DNA of 64,000 bases, from contig CAITEP010000043.1 of NCBI GenBank assembly GCA_903891475.1, positions 1 to 64,000 of the forward strand, written 5' to 3'. The notes beneath the pieces are model-generated. The model made no database searches. It had not been told where the DNA came from and saw only the letters and a list, made by a program, of their open reading frames with translations. This document shows, in pieces, positions 10,516-19,214 of the stretch. The position numbers and the translations under genes are program-made. Source of the stretch: an uncultured Mucilaginibacter sp. GTDB lineage: Bacteria; Bacteroidota; Bacteroidia; Sphingobacteriales; Sphingobacteriaceae. Each line of letters starts with the position of its first letter. Within the stretch, counting starts at the first letter, position 1.

Positions 10516-10535
10516 AGCCAATATTTTTTACAAAA

Positions 10536-11348
10536 CTAATGAATTGAAATTAAGTGTAAATAAGTGTATACCACTGGTGCGGCCAACAATAAGCCGTCGA
10601 ACCTATCAAGCAAGCCACCATGCCCGGGTAAAATCTCGCCCGAATCTTTAACATGTATGCTCCTTTTAAACATTGATTCAATTAAATCACCAATGGTGCC
10701 AAATACGCAGGTTAAAACCGCTATGATAACCCAATCAAACCATGCCAGTTCGGTATAATAAAAACTAATAATAATGGCAACGGTACAACTGGTAAACAAG
10801 CCCCCGGCAAAGCCTTCCCAGGTTTTTTTAGGCGAGTGGCGTTCAAATAATTTATGCTTCCCAAACTTAATACCAATCATATAAGCCCCGGTATCGCTCC
10901 CCCATAGCAACAGCATAAAAGCCAAGGGATAATGAAAGTTATAAGCCCCGTTTACAAAGGCCATCCCATGAAAAAAGGTAAAAGGCAAACAGGCATAAAC
11001 CAAGCCGCCTAAGGTATTGGAGATATTACTGAAAGGCGTTTCCGATTTTTTAAATAGCTCGTGTATAAATAGCGCGAATATGGTAAAGGTTAGTAAAAAT
11101 ATAAGCTTGTGAAAAAATACCGAATTTTGGTAAGCTATTAACGCGATGATGGAATAAATGATTACCGAATTAATAATACCACCTAGCATATTCGGTTTAA
11201 TATCGGTATGCCTAAACAAGCGGTAAAATTCGCGCAAGCAAAAAGTACTGAGCAATAAATAAAAAGCGGTAAAAACATACTGACCCAAAAAAACCGAGCC
11301 TAGCATGATAATTACAAAGAAAAAACTGGTTACCGCCCTCGTTTTCAT
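10536..11348 (-). CDS. cdsA: Phosphatidate cytidylyltransferase (CDP-diglyceride synthase)
   Basis: An integral membrane enzyme of 270 residues making CDP-diacylglycerol from phosphatidate and CTP. It has about seven to eight hydrophobic segments. The C-terminal signature is clear: SPKKTWEGFAGGLF in the middle, then GDLIESMFKRSIHVKDSG and LPGHGGLLDRFDGLL, which carry the acidic residues that bind metal and CTP. Its start overlaps the DUF2007 stop by four bases (ATGA) and psd follows, so precursor synthesis and phosphatidylethanolamine formation are co-transcribed. Confidence 0.95.
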   Translation of the reverse strand: MKTRAVTSFFFVIIMLGSVFLGQYVFTAFYLLLSTFCLREFYRLFRHTDIKPNMLGGIINSVIIYSIIALIAYQNSVFFHKLIFLLTFTIFALFIHELFKKSETPFSNISNTLGGLVYACLPFTFFHGMAFVNGAYNFHYPLAFMLLLWGSDTGAYMIGIKFGKHKLFERHSPKKTWEGFAGGLFTSCTVAIIISFYYTELAWFDWVIIAVLTCVFGTIGDLIESMFKRSIHVKDSGEILPGHGGLLDRFDGLLLAAPVVYTYLHLISIH

Positions 11349-11557
11349 GAATTTATTTGATTGAGGATAATTACTTCAATGGCGTTGCTGAAGTCTTTTT
11401 GATGGATATAAACCTCTATTTCGCCAAATGAGCGGTGCGATGAAGGTTGTTTGTTAAATATAACGGAATCAATATCATGACCTATGAGTGCTTGTTTAAC
11501 CATTTCTGATTGATAATAGTCGGAAGATGAATAAATTTTGACCCAATTTTTTTCCAT
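11345..11557 (-). CDS. DUF2007-type small signal-transducing-like protein
   Basis: A 70-residue protein resembling the DUF2007 family, which has a ferredoxin-like, P-II-like fold. It begins with the typical segment WVKIYSSSDYYQSEMVKQAL and contains a short IEVYIHQKDFSNAIEVI segment. The molecular role is unknown. It overlaps the CPBP gene by one base and cdsA by four, so it is translationally coupled to both. That suggests a link to membrane lipid synthesis by context only. Confidence 0.8.
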   Translation of the reverse strand: MEKNWVKIYSSSDYYQSEMVKQALIGHDIDSVIFNKQPSSHRSFGEIEVYIHQKDFSNAIEVIILNQINS

Positions 11558-12477
11558 TAATACGCTGTAGCCTGCTTTTTAGGTAATGCAACCTTCCTAA
11601 AAATGATTAGCAAAAATAAAACAATTATAAAGCTAATTAAGTAACTAATATAATTAAATAAATGCTGATTATCAGGATTTAAATTTATTACTTTTTGCTG
11701 ATAAAGATACATGACTATAACAATGGTACCATTATTCAAAAAGTGTGCCCAAATGCTTGTCCAAATACTACCACTCCAAGCTACAAAATAACCAAACAGC
11801 GCTCCTAAAAATAGCCGGGGTAAAAAACCAAAAAACTCCATATGGAATGCACTGAACAATGCGGCTGTAATCCAAATGGCAAGGTGTATATTTTTTGTCC
11901 ACTTAAATAATATAGTTTGTAAACATCCCCTAAACATCAGCTCTTCTACAATGGCAGTCAATAAGCCTATCAATAATAAATTAGCAAGCATGACCCAAAA
12001 GGTCTTCATAATTAAAACCGCGTTCATAAGCTTAGTTGCACTATCCTCCATTTCGCGCATCCATTTTAAATACGATGGCAAGGGTATTTTTTCGTTTATG
12101 TTGGAGAGCAATTCAGTAATTGGCGTAGAACTAAACATGATAACCAATACCAGCAAAAGCAATATTGGCGAAAATTTGAACTCCGGCTTTAAATACCCCT
12201 TTACATCCCTCACAATAAAATAGGAGAAAATAGGACTGATAGCAAATACCGGAATAGTTATCCCAATAAGCTGACCAATCCAAAAGGCTTGAATAAAATG
12301 AGGAGAATTGGTATTTGTTAATGCATCCATACCAATTGTCATTAAAATTATACCTGCTCCAATTAGGTTACCTATAATGTAGATTGATATAAACAATGTT
12401 ATAAAAACCACAAATTGACGCCAAGCACTCATTTCAGGCTTTTTGTAAACTGGTTCGTTATTGAGGTTATTTATCAT
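11557..12477 (-). CDS. CPBP family intramembrane metalloprotease
   Basis: A membrane protein with about eight hydrophobic segments and the CPBP (CAAX prenyl protease/bacteriocin-processing, Abi) motifs: EELMFRGCLQ (EExxxR), then FSAFHMEFFGFLPRLFLGALFGYF (F-x3-H) and a later SIWAHFLNN histidine. These residues form the metal site of the family. I chose ATG 12477. An upstream GTG at 12504 would lie inside the predicted promoter region, so it is unlikely. It is the first gene of the operon with DUF2007, cdsA and psd. The substrate is unknown. Confidence 0.88.
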   Translation of the reverse strand: MINNLNNEPVYKKPEMSAWRQFVVFITLFISIYIIGNLIGAGIILMTIGMDALTNTNSPHFIQAFWIGQLIGITIPVFAISPIFSYFIVRDVKGYLKPEFKFSPILLLLVLVIMFSSTPITELLSNINEKIPLPSYLKWMREMEDSATKLMNAVLIMKTFWVMLANLLLIGLLTAIVEELMFRGCLQTILFKWTKNIHLAIWITAALFSAFHMEFFGFLPRLFLGALFGYFVAWSGSIWTSIWAHFLNNGTIVIVMYLYQQKVINLNPDNQHLFNYISYLISFIIVLFLLIIFRKVALPKKQATAY

Positions 12478-12492
12478 CCAACTTAAAATTTG

Positions 12493-12500
12493 TATTTTTG
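12493..12500 (+). promoter_or_regulatory. -7 box of dusB
   Basis: TATTTTTG matches TAnnTTTG exactly. The predicted start point is about 9 bases before the dusB ATG at 12516. It lies four bases from a near-match box facing the opposite way. Confidence 0.5.
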
Positions 12501-12503
12501 CCA

Positions 12504-12511
12504 CGAAGATA
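12504..12511 (-). promoter_or_regulatory. Possible -7 box of the CPBP operon
   Basis: The minus strand reads TATCTTCG, seven of eight positions of TAnnTTTG. It is placed to give a leader of about 20 bases before the CPBP ATG at 12477. It faces the dusB box almost head to head. Confidence 0.3.
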
Positions 12512-12515
12512 CAGT

Positions 12516-13526
12516 ATGCCGGTACAAATAGGAAATATTGATTTAGGGGAGTTCCCGCTGTTACTTGCCCCTATGGAGGATGTAAGCGACCCGCCCTTCC
12601 GTTTTGTTTGCAAGCAAAACGGAGCCGATATGATGTACACTGAATTTATCTCATCGGAAGGACTGATTAGGGATGCTGCCAAGAGCCGACAAAAACTAGA
12701 TATTTTTGAATACGAGCGCCCAATAGGGATTCAAATTTTTGGTAGCGATATTGACCATATGCGCGAAGCCACCGAAATAGCCTCGTTGGCTAAGCCCGAT
12801 TTAATTGACATTAACTATGGTTGCCCGGTAAAAAATGTAGCTTGCAGGGGTGCTGGTGCCAGTTTATTGCAAGACATTGTGAAAATGACCGCCATGACAA
12901 AAGCGGTAGTAGAAGCTACCCATTTGCCAGTTACCGTAAAAACCAGGTTAGGCTGGGACGATAACACCAAAAATGTGTATGAAGTAGCCGAACGCCTGCA
13001 GGATGTGGGTATAAAGGCATTAACGGTTCACGGTCGCACCCGCTCGCAGATGTATAAGGGTGTTGCCGATTGGGCATTGATACGCGACATTAAGAAGAAC
13101 CCGAGAATAAAAATCCCGATTTTTGGCAATGGGGATATCGACTCGCCACAAAAAGCTGCTAATTGGCGTATGGAATATGGGGTAGATGGCATGATGATTG
13201 GTAGAGCCGCAATTGGATACCCTTGGATTTTTAGGGAGATTAAACATTTTTTTGCTACAGGGCAAGAAATGGATAAACCAACCATTGAGGAGCGTGTGGA
13301 TGCCTGCAAATCGCATCTACAAAAATCAATTGAGTGGAAAGGGCCCAAAACGGGTATTTTTGAAATGCGCAGGCATTATGCCAACTATTTTAAAGGAATT
13401 GAAAACTTTAAAGAGTACCGCATGAGAATGGTTACCGCCAGCACTTTTGCCGAAGTAATGGAAATTTTGGAAGAGATAAGCAATAACCCCAGATACGCGA
13501 ACCTAGCGATTGAAGCAGGTTACTGA
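12516..13526 (+). CDS. dusB: tRNA-dihydrouridine synthase
   Basis: An FMN enzyme reducing uridines in the D-loop of tRNA with NADPH. It is 336 residues from ATG 12516. It contains LLAPMEDVSDPPFR (FMN site), NYGCPVKNVACRGAGASLL with the catalytic Cys, the KTRLGWD segment, LTVHGRTRSQMYKG, and IGRAAIGYPWIF near the C-terminus. These are standard DusB features. A TTG six codons upstream is in frame but lies within a few bases of the -7 box, so ATG is preferred. It is divergent from the CPBP operon. Confidence 0.95.
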   Translation: MPVQIGNIDLGEFPLLLAPMEDVSDPPFRFVCKQNGADMMYTEFISSEGLIRDAAKSRQKLDIFEYERPIGIQIFGSDIDHMREATEIASLAKPDLIDINYGCPVKNVACRGAGASLLQDIVKMTAMTKAVVEATHLPVTVKTRLGWDDNTKNVYEVAERLQDVGIKALTVHGRTRSQMYKGVADWALIRDIKKNPRIKIPIFGNGDIDSPQKAANWRMEYGVDGMMIGRAAIGYPWIFREIKHFFATGQEMDKPTIEERVDACKSHLQKSIEWKGPKTGIFEMRRHYANYFKGIENFKEYRMRMVTASTFAEVMEILEEISNNPRYANLAIEAGY

Positions 13527-13581
13527 CAGATTTACTGCTATTTAGGTAAAAAGATGTCATAAAATTATTACCAATCAATGG

Positions 13582-13611
13582 CTTGATTATTGTAGATAAA
13601 ATATATATTTG
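13582..13611 (+). promoter_or_regulatory. Promoter of apaG
   Basis: CTTG, an 18-base spacer, then an exact TATATTTG -7 box. This gives a leader of about 11 bases before the apaG ATG at 13629. Confidence 0.5.
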
Positions 13612-13628
13612 AAAAAATAGATTTGAAC

Positions 13629-14015
13629 ATGGTTACTACAATTACCGATGGAGTAAAAGTTTCGGTCGAAACAGTTTACCAACCCGAATATTCAAACCCT
13701 ACTAACGACCATTTTATGTTTGCCTACAAAGTGAATATTGAAAATATGGGCAATTATGCGGTTCGGCTAATTTCAAGGCACTGGTATATTTTTGATTCGA
13801 ATGGTGCCAAGCGCGAAGTAGAAGGTGAAGGCGTGGTTGGTCAGCAACCTATTATTGAACCTGGCCATTCTCATGAATATGTTTCAGGCTGTAATTTAAA
13901 AACCGATATGGGTAGCATGAAAGGCGAATACCAAATGTCGCGCCTTATTGATAATTATTTATTTGATGTTCAAATTCCGCAGTTTTATTTAATCGCGCCT
14001 TATAGGATGAACTAA
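13629..14015 (+). CDS. apaG: ApaG-like protein (DUF525)
   Basis: A 128-residue single-domain ApaG protein with an immunoglobulin-like beta fold. Typical segments are FMFAYKVNIENMGNYAVRLISRHW, then GVVGQQPIIEPGHSHEYVSGC and GSMKGEYQM. The family has been linked to Co2+/Mg2+ handling and dinucleotide polyphosphates, but its biochemical role remains unclear. The start is ATG 13629, two codons after an in-frame TTG. It is monocistronic, with its own promoter upstream and a strong terminator downstream. Confidence 0.93.
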   Translation: MVTTITDGVKVSVETVYQPEYSNPTNDHFMFAYKVNIENMGNYAVRLISRHWYIFDSNGAKREVEGEGVVGQQPIIEPGHSHEYVSGCNLKTDMGSMKGEYQMSRLIDNYLFDVQIPQFYLIAPYRMN

Positions 14016-14036
14016 AAAACAACTATCATATATACA

Positions 14037-14075
14037 ACAAAGCCTCGCTATTAAATAAAGCGGGGCTTTGTTTTT
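14037..14075. terminator. Intrinsic terminator after apaG
   Basis: A 13-base-pair stem with one G-T pair (14037-14049 with 14059-14071) and a 9-base loop, followed by five T. It separates apaG from the convergent YXWGXW gene. The A-rich 5' side may also allow it to act leftward. Confidence 0.8.
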
Positions 14076-14085
14076 ATATACCCTT

Positions 14086-15342
14086 TTACAAAGGCGGATG
14101 TTGTCTGTTTTGTTGCTGAGGCCTATTTTGCTGTTGAGGCGAAGCTTGTTGCTGTGGTCTTGGCTGTTGCTGCTGAGGCCTTGCTTGTTGCTGTGGTCTC
14201 GGTTGTTGTTGAGGCCTAGCTTGCTGTTGCGGAAGAGCCTGTTGTTGCGGACGAGCCTGCTGTTGCGGTCTAACTTGCTGTTGAGGCAAAGCTTGTTGCT
14301 GTGGGCGAGCCTGTTGAGGAATATTTTGCTGTTGTGGCTGAGACGGTTGTCGCAACCGTTCTTGTTGTGGCGTATTTTGCTGTTGAGGTTTGTCCTGCTG
14401 TTGAGGGCGTACCCTTTCCGGAGCATTTTGTGGTTGCGGTCTTGCCTGTTCGAGAGGATGATTTTGTTCCTTGTTTTGTTGCTGTGGCATATTCGGTACT
14501 GCCTGATTCCTTTGGGGGTTATTATTTTGGTTCCCCTTATTTAATTGGTTTCCATTGCGCTTTTCGTTGCCATATCCACCACTGTTTAAACGGTTATTCC
14601 CATTTTTAAAACCAGGACTAGGCGCATTTTTCCCTCGTTCGTTAAAAGACTGACCGCCAACCTTATTCATAGCAGGTGCAGCAGGATGTCCGTTATTTTC
14701 CTTAGCAAATTGGCTCTTATCCTTACTAGCCACTTGCTGATGCGAACGTTGTTCATTAGTGGGTTCAAAACGTCGTTCGCTCATATGCGACCTATCCTCA
14801 GGCCTAGGGTGTGCAATCACCCCACCTCTGCCATTAAAACTAGAGCGATTATTATTGATTACGGTATTGTTTATGACAGTACGGTCAACATAGGTATTCC
14901 GTACGAAAGTTCTATTTACATTTACCACGGCGGTATTGTAGCGGAACGACCTTCCCGACCATGCGCCACCTATAAAACCTACACCCCCGTAACCATAACC
15001 ATAGTTAATGCCACCGTAATAACCTACGTGCATTCCCCAATAACCACGATGAAATCCGTAAAGACCACCTTCAAAACCCCAATAAGATGGGGTCCATAAA
15101 TATCCGGGCTGTGGTGGAGCTACCCAAACACCTGGCACCCAATAATAGCCATCATCTTCATTATAGGCCCAATAGCCAGGCACCCATAAGTAACCATCAA
15201 CCGGGCAATCAGGTTGTACATAAACTGGTAATGGTGGCGGGGCTAGTCTAACTGATACCCCTATGTTAATTTGTGCCTCTGCCCTGTAAGCGAAAAGCCC
15301 TAAACACAATAGCAGTGGAACAATATATTTTCTGATTTTCAT
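14086..15342 (-). CDS. YXWGXW repeat secreted protein, Gln/Pro-rich tail (copy 1)
   Basis: A 418-residue exported protein. A signal peptide (about 1-23, ending in AEA-Q) is followed by a region of W/Y/G-rich units such as GYLWVPGYW, GYYWVPGVW and GYLWTPSYWG (about 45-90). Next is a glycine/tyrosine-rich stretch (GGINYGYGYGG), an NxS/T-rich linker, and a C-terminal tail from about residue 270 made mostly of Gln, Pro, Arg and Ala in short repeats. The YXWGXW family has no known enzymatic role and is probably envelope-associated. It is a tandem duplicate of the gene just upstream (15488-16618). The N-terminal halves are very alike, while the tails differ in composition. Confidence 0.85.
   Translation of the reverse strand: MKIRKYIVPLLLCLGLFAYRAEAQINIGVSVRLAPPPLPVYVQPDCPVDGYLWVPGYWAYNEDDGYYWVPGVWVAPPQPGYLWTPSYWGFEGGLYGFHRGYWGMHVGYYGGINYGYGYGGVGFIGGAWSGRSFRYNTAVVNVNRTFVRNTYVDRTVINNTVINNNRSSFNGRGGVIAHPRPEDRSHMSERRFEPTNEQRSHQQVASKDKSQFAKENNGHPAAPAMNKVGGQSFNERGKNAPSPGFKNGNNRLNSGGYGNEKRNGNQLNKGNQNNNPQRNQAVPNMPQQQNKEQNHPLEQARPQPQNAPERVRPQQQDKPQQQNTPQQERLRQPSQPQQQNIPQQARPQQQALPQQQVRPQQQARPQQQALPQQQARPQQQPRPQQQARPQQQQPRPQQQASPQQQNRPQQQNRQHPPL
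14100..14450. repeat. Degenerate short-period repeat encoding the Gln/Pro-rich tail
   Basis: Tract of degenerate units of about 15-24 bases built on TGTTGCTGTGG-like words. On the minus strand it encodes PQQQ-A-RPQQQ units. The repeat is expected to be prone to length change. Confidence 0.7.
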
Positions 15343-15448
15343 TTTACTAACAATTTAGTGTGCTATTACTACAATTGTTAGGTCAAAATGTTTATGCTTT
15401 TTGGAATTAATTACTTTATCAATTTTTAAAGCAATCCAATAAATAAAA

Positions 15449-15480
15449 GGGCTGACTGAATTATTACTTCCAGACAGCCC
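15449..15480 (-). terminator. Terminator after YXWGXW copy 2
   Basis: The arms 15449-15458 and 15471-15480 form six G-C-rich pairs, one A-A mismatch and three more pairs. On the minus strand the hairpin is followed by TTTTATTT. It lies between the two duplicate genes, so each copy probably has its own transcript. Confidence 0.65.
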
Positions 15481-15487
15481 CTATTTT

Positions 15488-16618
15488 TTATCTATGTCTA
15501 CCAAAAGCTGGGTGAGGATTGTTATGCGGCTGTTGCGGACGAGGCTGTTGCACCCGCATAGGCTGCATACGTTGTGGCAAAGCCCTCGGTTGTGGCTGAG
15601 GCCTGTTTTGCTGCATTCTGTTTGGTTGCGGCTGATTTGTTACTGCCTGATTTGCTTGCGGATGGTTTATATTACTTGCCTGATTTGGTACCGCTTGATT
15701 CGACGCGGGTTGATTCGATGCGGCTTGATTTGGAGCTGCTTGATTCGATACAGGTTGATTTGGCTGCGGATGATTTCCATTATTTGCTTGCGCAGCATTA
15801 TTTGGCTGAACGGCATTGCTTCTAGCGTTGCCAAAACCACCGCTGTTTACCCGGTTATTAGGATTATTGAAACTGGTATTGGTTGCATTTCGGCCACGCT
15901 CATTAAATGGTTGTCCGCCAACTTTGTTCATTGCGGCTGCCGCCGGATGACCATTATTAACCGATGCGAATTGGCTCCTATCCTTACTAGCAACCTGCTC
16001 ATGCGAAAGTTGTTCACTTGTGGGTTCAAAATGTTTTTCGTTCATATATGCCCTTTCTTCCGGACGAGGTTGTGCGGTTACACCACCCGGCCCATTGAAG
16101 CTTGAACGGTTATTATTGATAGTGGTATTGTTAATGGTGGTATTATTAACCACTGTACGGTCTACATAAACATTGCGCACAACCGTTGTATTTACATTCA
16201 CCACCGCGGTATTATAACGGAATGAGCCACCCGACCAAGCACCACCCACAAAGCCCGAACCACCATAACCATAACCATAGTTAATGCCGCCATAGTAGCC
16301 TACATGTAAGCCCCAATAACCTCGGTGAAAGCCGTAATAGCCATTCTCGTAACCCCAATAAGCAGGAGTCCATAAATATCCCGGACGAGGTGGAGCCACC
16401 CAAACACCAGGAACCCAGTAGTACCCGCTATCATCATTATAAGCCCAATAACCCGGCACCCATAAATAGCCATCTGTTGGGCAGGCAGGCTGCACATACA
16501 CTGGCATGGCAGGAGGAGCCACCCTAACAGAAATACCAATACTAATTTGTGCCTTGGCATTAAAAGCAAAAAGCCCTACAAACAGTATAAAGGGCAATCT
16601 ATATTTCTTTATGCTCAT
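15488..16618 (-). CDS. YXWGXW repeat secreted protein, Asn/Gln/Pro-rich tail (copy 2)
   Basis: A 376-residue paralogue of copy 1. It has a signal peptide MSIKKYRLPFILFVGLFAF.. ending AKA-Q, the same W-rich units (GYLWVPGYW, GYYWVPGVW, GYLWTPAYWG), the same GGINYGYGYGG stretch and the same NNTTINNN linker. From about residue 265 the tail is built of NQ-A/P/S units (NQAVPNQ, NQPASNQ) and ends PQ/H-rich. The tail is different in kind from copy 1, while the head is nearly the same. This implies duplication followed by independent repeat growth. The function is unknown. Confidence 0.85.
   Translation of the reverse strand: MSIKKYRLPFILFVGLFAFNAKAQISIGISVRVAPPAMPVYVQPACPTDGYLWVPGYWAYNDDSGYYWVPGVWVAPPRPGYLWTPAYWGYENGYYGFHRGYWGLHVGYYGGINYGYGYGGSGFVGGAWSGGSFRYNTAVVNVNTTVVRNVYVDRTVVNNTTINNTTINNNRSSFNGPGGVTAQPRPEERAYMNEKHFEPTSEQLSHEQVASKDRSQFASVNNGHPAAAAMNKVGGQPFNERGRNATNTSFNNPNNRVNSGGFGNARSNAVQPNNAAQANNGNHPQPNQPVSNQAAPNQAASNQPASNQAVPNQASNINHPQANQAVTNQPQPNRMQQNRPQPQPRALPQRMQPMRVQQPRPQQPHNNPHPAFGRHR
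15610..15800. repeat. Short-period repeat encoding the NQ-rich tail
   Basis: Repeated words of about 15 bases around TGATTCGATGCGG/TGATTTGG encode NQ(A/P)(A/S/V) units in copy 2 of the YXWGXW pair. Confidence 0.6.
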
Positions 16619-16739
16619 TTTAATAGTAGTTTAGTTTACAACAATTTCTTTGACTATGATAATTTAAAATGGTTTAAATTCGTAAAAAATAATTACATTT
16701 TTGTTCAGCTACAAAGCATTATCTTTCCTTACAAATCTT

Positions 16740-17885
16740 ATGGCTATTCAAACATTTTCATACTGGGAGCAAACCACGTTTATTCAAAACACCGATGTAA
16801 TAATTATTGGTAGTGGCTTGGTTGGCCTAAGCGCGGCTTTAACCTTGAAAAAAAAGCAACCAAAATTGAATGTTTTAGTGCTAGAGCGTGGTTTTTTACC
16901 AACGGGCGCCAGTACAAAAAATGCGGGTTTCGCTTGTTTTGGTACCGCTTCCGAGCAGTTGGCCTATCTCAAAAAAACATCGGAAAAGGAAGTAATTGAA
17001 TTAGTTGATTATAAATGGCGCGGGCTGCAAAAATTAAGGGAAAATCTTGGCGACGATAACATTGATTACCAACAACATGGGGGCTATGAATTATTTATGG
17101 ATACCGAACATGAAAATGCAACTGAAAACATTAATGAAATTGATAGGCTAAACAATTTACTACAGGCTGCCATAGGCTCGAAAGAGGTTTACAGGCTTGC
17201 AAATGATAAAATCGCAACTTTTGGCTTTCAAAAAATTAGCCATATAATATATAACCCATTTGAAGGACAGGTATATACCGGAAAGATGATGCGGACCTTA
17301 ATTGATAAAACCTATCAATTAGGGGTAATGGTGCTGAATAATTGCGAAATAACCAAAATAGCTCATGACGCTAATGCGGTTAATTTATATACTTCCGTTG
17401 GTACATTTAAAGCCCGAAAAGTGATTTTGGCCACCAACGCTTTTGCAAACCAACTATTTCCCGAATTAAAAGTGGTACCGGGCCGGGGGCAGGTTTTAAT
17501 AACCAAGCCTATTGAGGGCTTAAAGTTAAAAGGCACCTATCATTTTGATGGTGGTTATTATTATTTCAGAAACATTGATAGTAGGGTGCTTTTTGGTGGT
17601 GGAAGAAACCTTGATTTTAAAACCGAAGAAACCTTTGAATTTGGGCAAACAGCTATGGTGCAAAACAAACTCATTAGTTATTTAAAGGAAGTAATATTAC
17701 CCAATCAACATTTTGAAATTGATTATTGGTGGAGCGGTATTATGGGTTTCGGTGATGAAATTAAGCCAATTGTGAAACTCGTTGAACCCAATGTTTTTTG
17801 CGCCGTGCGCTGCAACGGCATGGGGGTAGCCATGGGCAGTCTAGTTGGCGAGGAAGTAGCGAACCTACTTTTAGAGAATTATTAA
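16740..17885 (+). CDS. FAD-dependent oxidoreductase, DAO (glycine/D-amino acid oxidase) family
   Basis: A 381-residue flavoprotein. The N-terminal segment DVIIIGSGLVGLSAALTL (about 19-36) is the FAD Rossmann motif. It continues with LERGFLPTGASTKNAGFACFG, matching the DAO superfamily, and the C-terminal part has VFCAVRCNGMGVAMGSLVGEEVA, which closes the FAD site. Family members oxidise secondary or D-amino acids; this substrate is unknown. I chose ATG 16740 because the 13 codons before it look non-coding. It is convergent with glgC across a shared terminator. Confidence 0.87.
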   Translation: MAIQTFSYWEQTTFIQNTDVIIIGSGLVGLSAALTLKKKQPKLNVLVLERGFLPTGASTKNAGFACFGTASEQLAYLKKTSEKEVIELVDYKWRGLQKLRENLGDDNIDYQQHGGYELFMDTEHENATENINEIDRLNNLLQAAIGSKEVYRLANDKIATFGFQKISHIIYNPFEGQVYTGKMMRTLIDKTYQLGVMVLNNCEITKIAHDANAVNLYTSVGTFKARKVILATNAFANQLFPELKVVPGRGQVLITKPIEGLKLKGTYHFDGGYYYFRNIDSRVLFGGGRNLDFKTEETFEFGQTAMVQNKLISYLKEVILPNQHFEIDYWWSGIMGFGDEIKPIVKLVEPNVFCAVRCNGMGVAMGSLVGEEVANLLLENY

Positions 17886-17903
17886 ATCCACTCCAAATAA
17901 AAA

Positions 17904-17936
17904 GCCGATAGCAAACTAAATTACTATCGGCCTTTA
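17904..17936. terminator. Bidirectional terminator
   Basis: A perfect 8-base-pair stem (17904-17911 with 17924-17931) and 12-base loop, with A-run and T-rich flanks. It sits between the convergent DAO-family gene and glgC. Confidence 0.75.
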
Positions 17937-17951
17937 GTATAAAAGCTTAAA

Positions 17952-19214
17952 TTATATAACGGTACCGTCCATTATAATGGCTCGCTTTTTGATAATCACT
18001 ATGCCATCCTGTACGGTATAACTTCCATAGTCGCCATCTTCTAGTTTTTCACCACAATTAATGGTTACATCGTCGCCAATGTAGGTGTTCTTATCAATAA
18101 TGGCATTTCTAATATGGCACCTATCGCCAATGCCCATAACTGGTGTATGGCTCTCGTGCGATTCTTTTATTTGTTCCAAAGTTTGATAATTATCGCTACC
18201 CATTACATAGCAGTTTTCAATAACGGTATCAAACCCTACACGGGTACGAATACCGATAATTGAGCGGGTTATACGTTTTGCGTTTACAATACAACCATCC
18301 GAAATAATTGTTTTTTCGAGTAATGTACCCGATACTTTTGATGGTGGCAACATGCGTGCCCTGGTATAAATATGATTCTTGTCAAACAGGTTAAACTGAG
18401 GGATATCATCAGTTAAACCAAGATTGGCATCGAAGAATGATGGGATAGTACCAATATCAGTCCAGTAACCTTCGTACTGATAGCTTACCACCTTATGCTT
18501 TTCAATTGATTGTGGAATAATTTCTTTACCAAAATCAGTACGGTCGTTACCTATCAATAAATCATAAAGAAGTTTACGGTTAAACAGGTAAATACCCATC
18601 GAAGCAAGGTATATCCTACCCTCGGCCTCCATTTGCGGACTAACATCCGAAACCAGTTTTTCGAAACCGGTTTTTGGTTTTTCAACAAATGAGGTAATCA
18701 TGTTATTTTCGTCGGTTTTCAAAATACCAAAACCAGGCACATCATTTACATGCACCGGAATAGTCGCGATTGAAATCTCGGCTTGTGTTTTTATGTGTTG
18801 GTCAACCATTTCCACAAAATCCATCTGGTATAATTGGTCGCCTGATAGGATTAATACATAATCAAATTCATGAACCGCCAAATGGTGCAAACTTTGCCTA
18901 ACCGCATCGGCAGTACCTTGAAACCAGGCTACGCTGGATGGTGTTTGTTCGGCGGCCAAAATATCAACAAAGGCATTGCTAAAGCTACTAAAGTGGTAAG
19001 TGTTTTTAATATGCTTGTTTAATGATGCCGAGTTAAATTGGGTTAAAACATAAATACGGTCAATTCCCGAGTGAAGGCAATTTGAAATTGGGATATCAAC
19101 CAATCGATATTTACCAGCAATTGGCACCGCTGGTTTTGAACGTGTTGCCGTTAAAGGTGATAACCGGCTGCCCTGGCCACCGCCAAGTACAATACAAATT
19201 ACTTTTGAGGTCAT
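17952..19214 (-). CDS. glgC: Glucose-1-phosphate adenylyltransferase
   Basis: Makes ADP-glucose, the donor for glycogen, from glucose-1-phosphate and ATP. At 420 residues it is the standard length. The nucleotidyltransferase signature GGGQGSRLSPLTATRSKPAVP (about 9-29) is present. The later segments ASMGIYLFNRKLL, SYQYEGYWTDIGT and a C-terminal left-handed beta-helix (hexapeptide-like, about 300-420) are typical. It overlaps glgA by four bases (ATGA), so the two are translated as a pair. Confidence 0.96.
   Translation of the reverse strand: MTSKVICIVLGGGQGSRLSPLTATRSKPAVPIAGKYRLVDIPISNCLHSGIDRIYVLTQFNSASLNKHIKNTYHFSSFSNAFVDILAAEQTPSSVAWFQGTADAVRQSLHHLAVHEFDYVLILSGDQLYQMDFVEMVDQHIKTQAEISIATIPVHVNDVPGFGILKTDENNMITSFVEKPKTGFEKLVSDVSPQMEAEGRIYLASMGIYLFNRKLLYDLLIGNDRTDFGKEIIPQSIEKHKVVSYQYEGYWTDIGTIPSFFDANLGLTDDIPQFNLFDKNHIYTRARMLPPSKVSGTLLEKTIISDGCIVNAKRITRSIIGIRTRVGFDTVIENCYVMGSDNYQTLEQIKESHESHTPVMGIGDRCHIRNAIIDKNTYIGDDVTINCGEKLEDGDYGSYTVQDGIVIIKKRAIIMDGTVI

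Noticed and set aside
14068..14544. Long Leu-rich open frame antisense to the YXWGXW copy 1 tail
   Set aside because: It is the mirror of the Gln/Pro-rich repeats: CAG-type codons read in reverse give Leu. It has no independent support.
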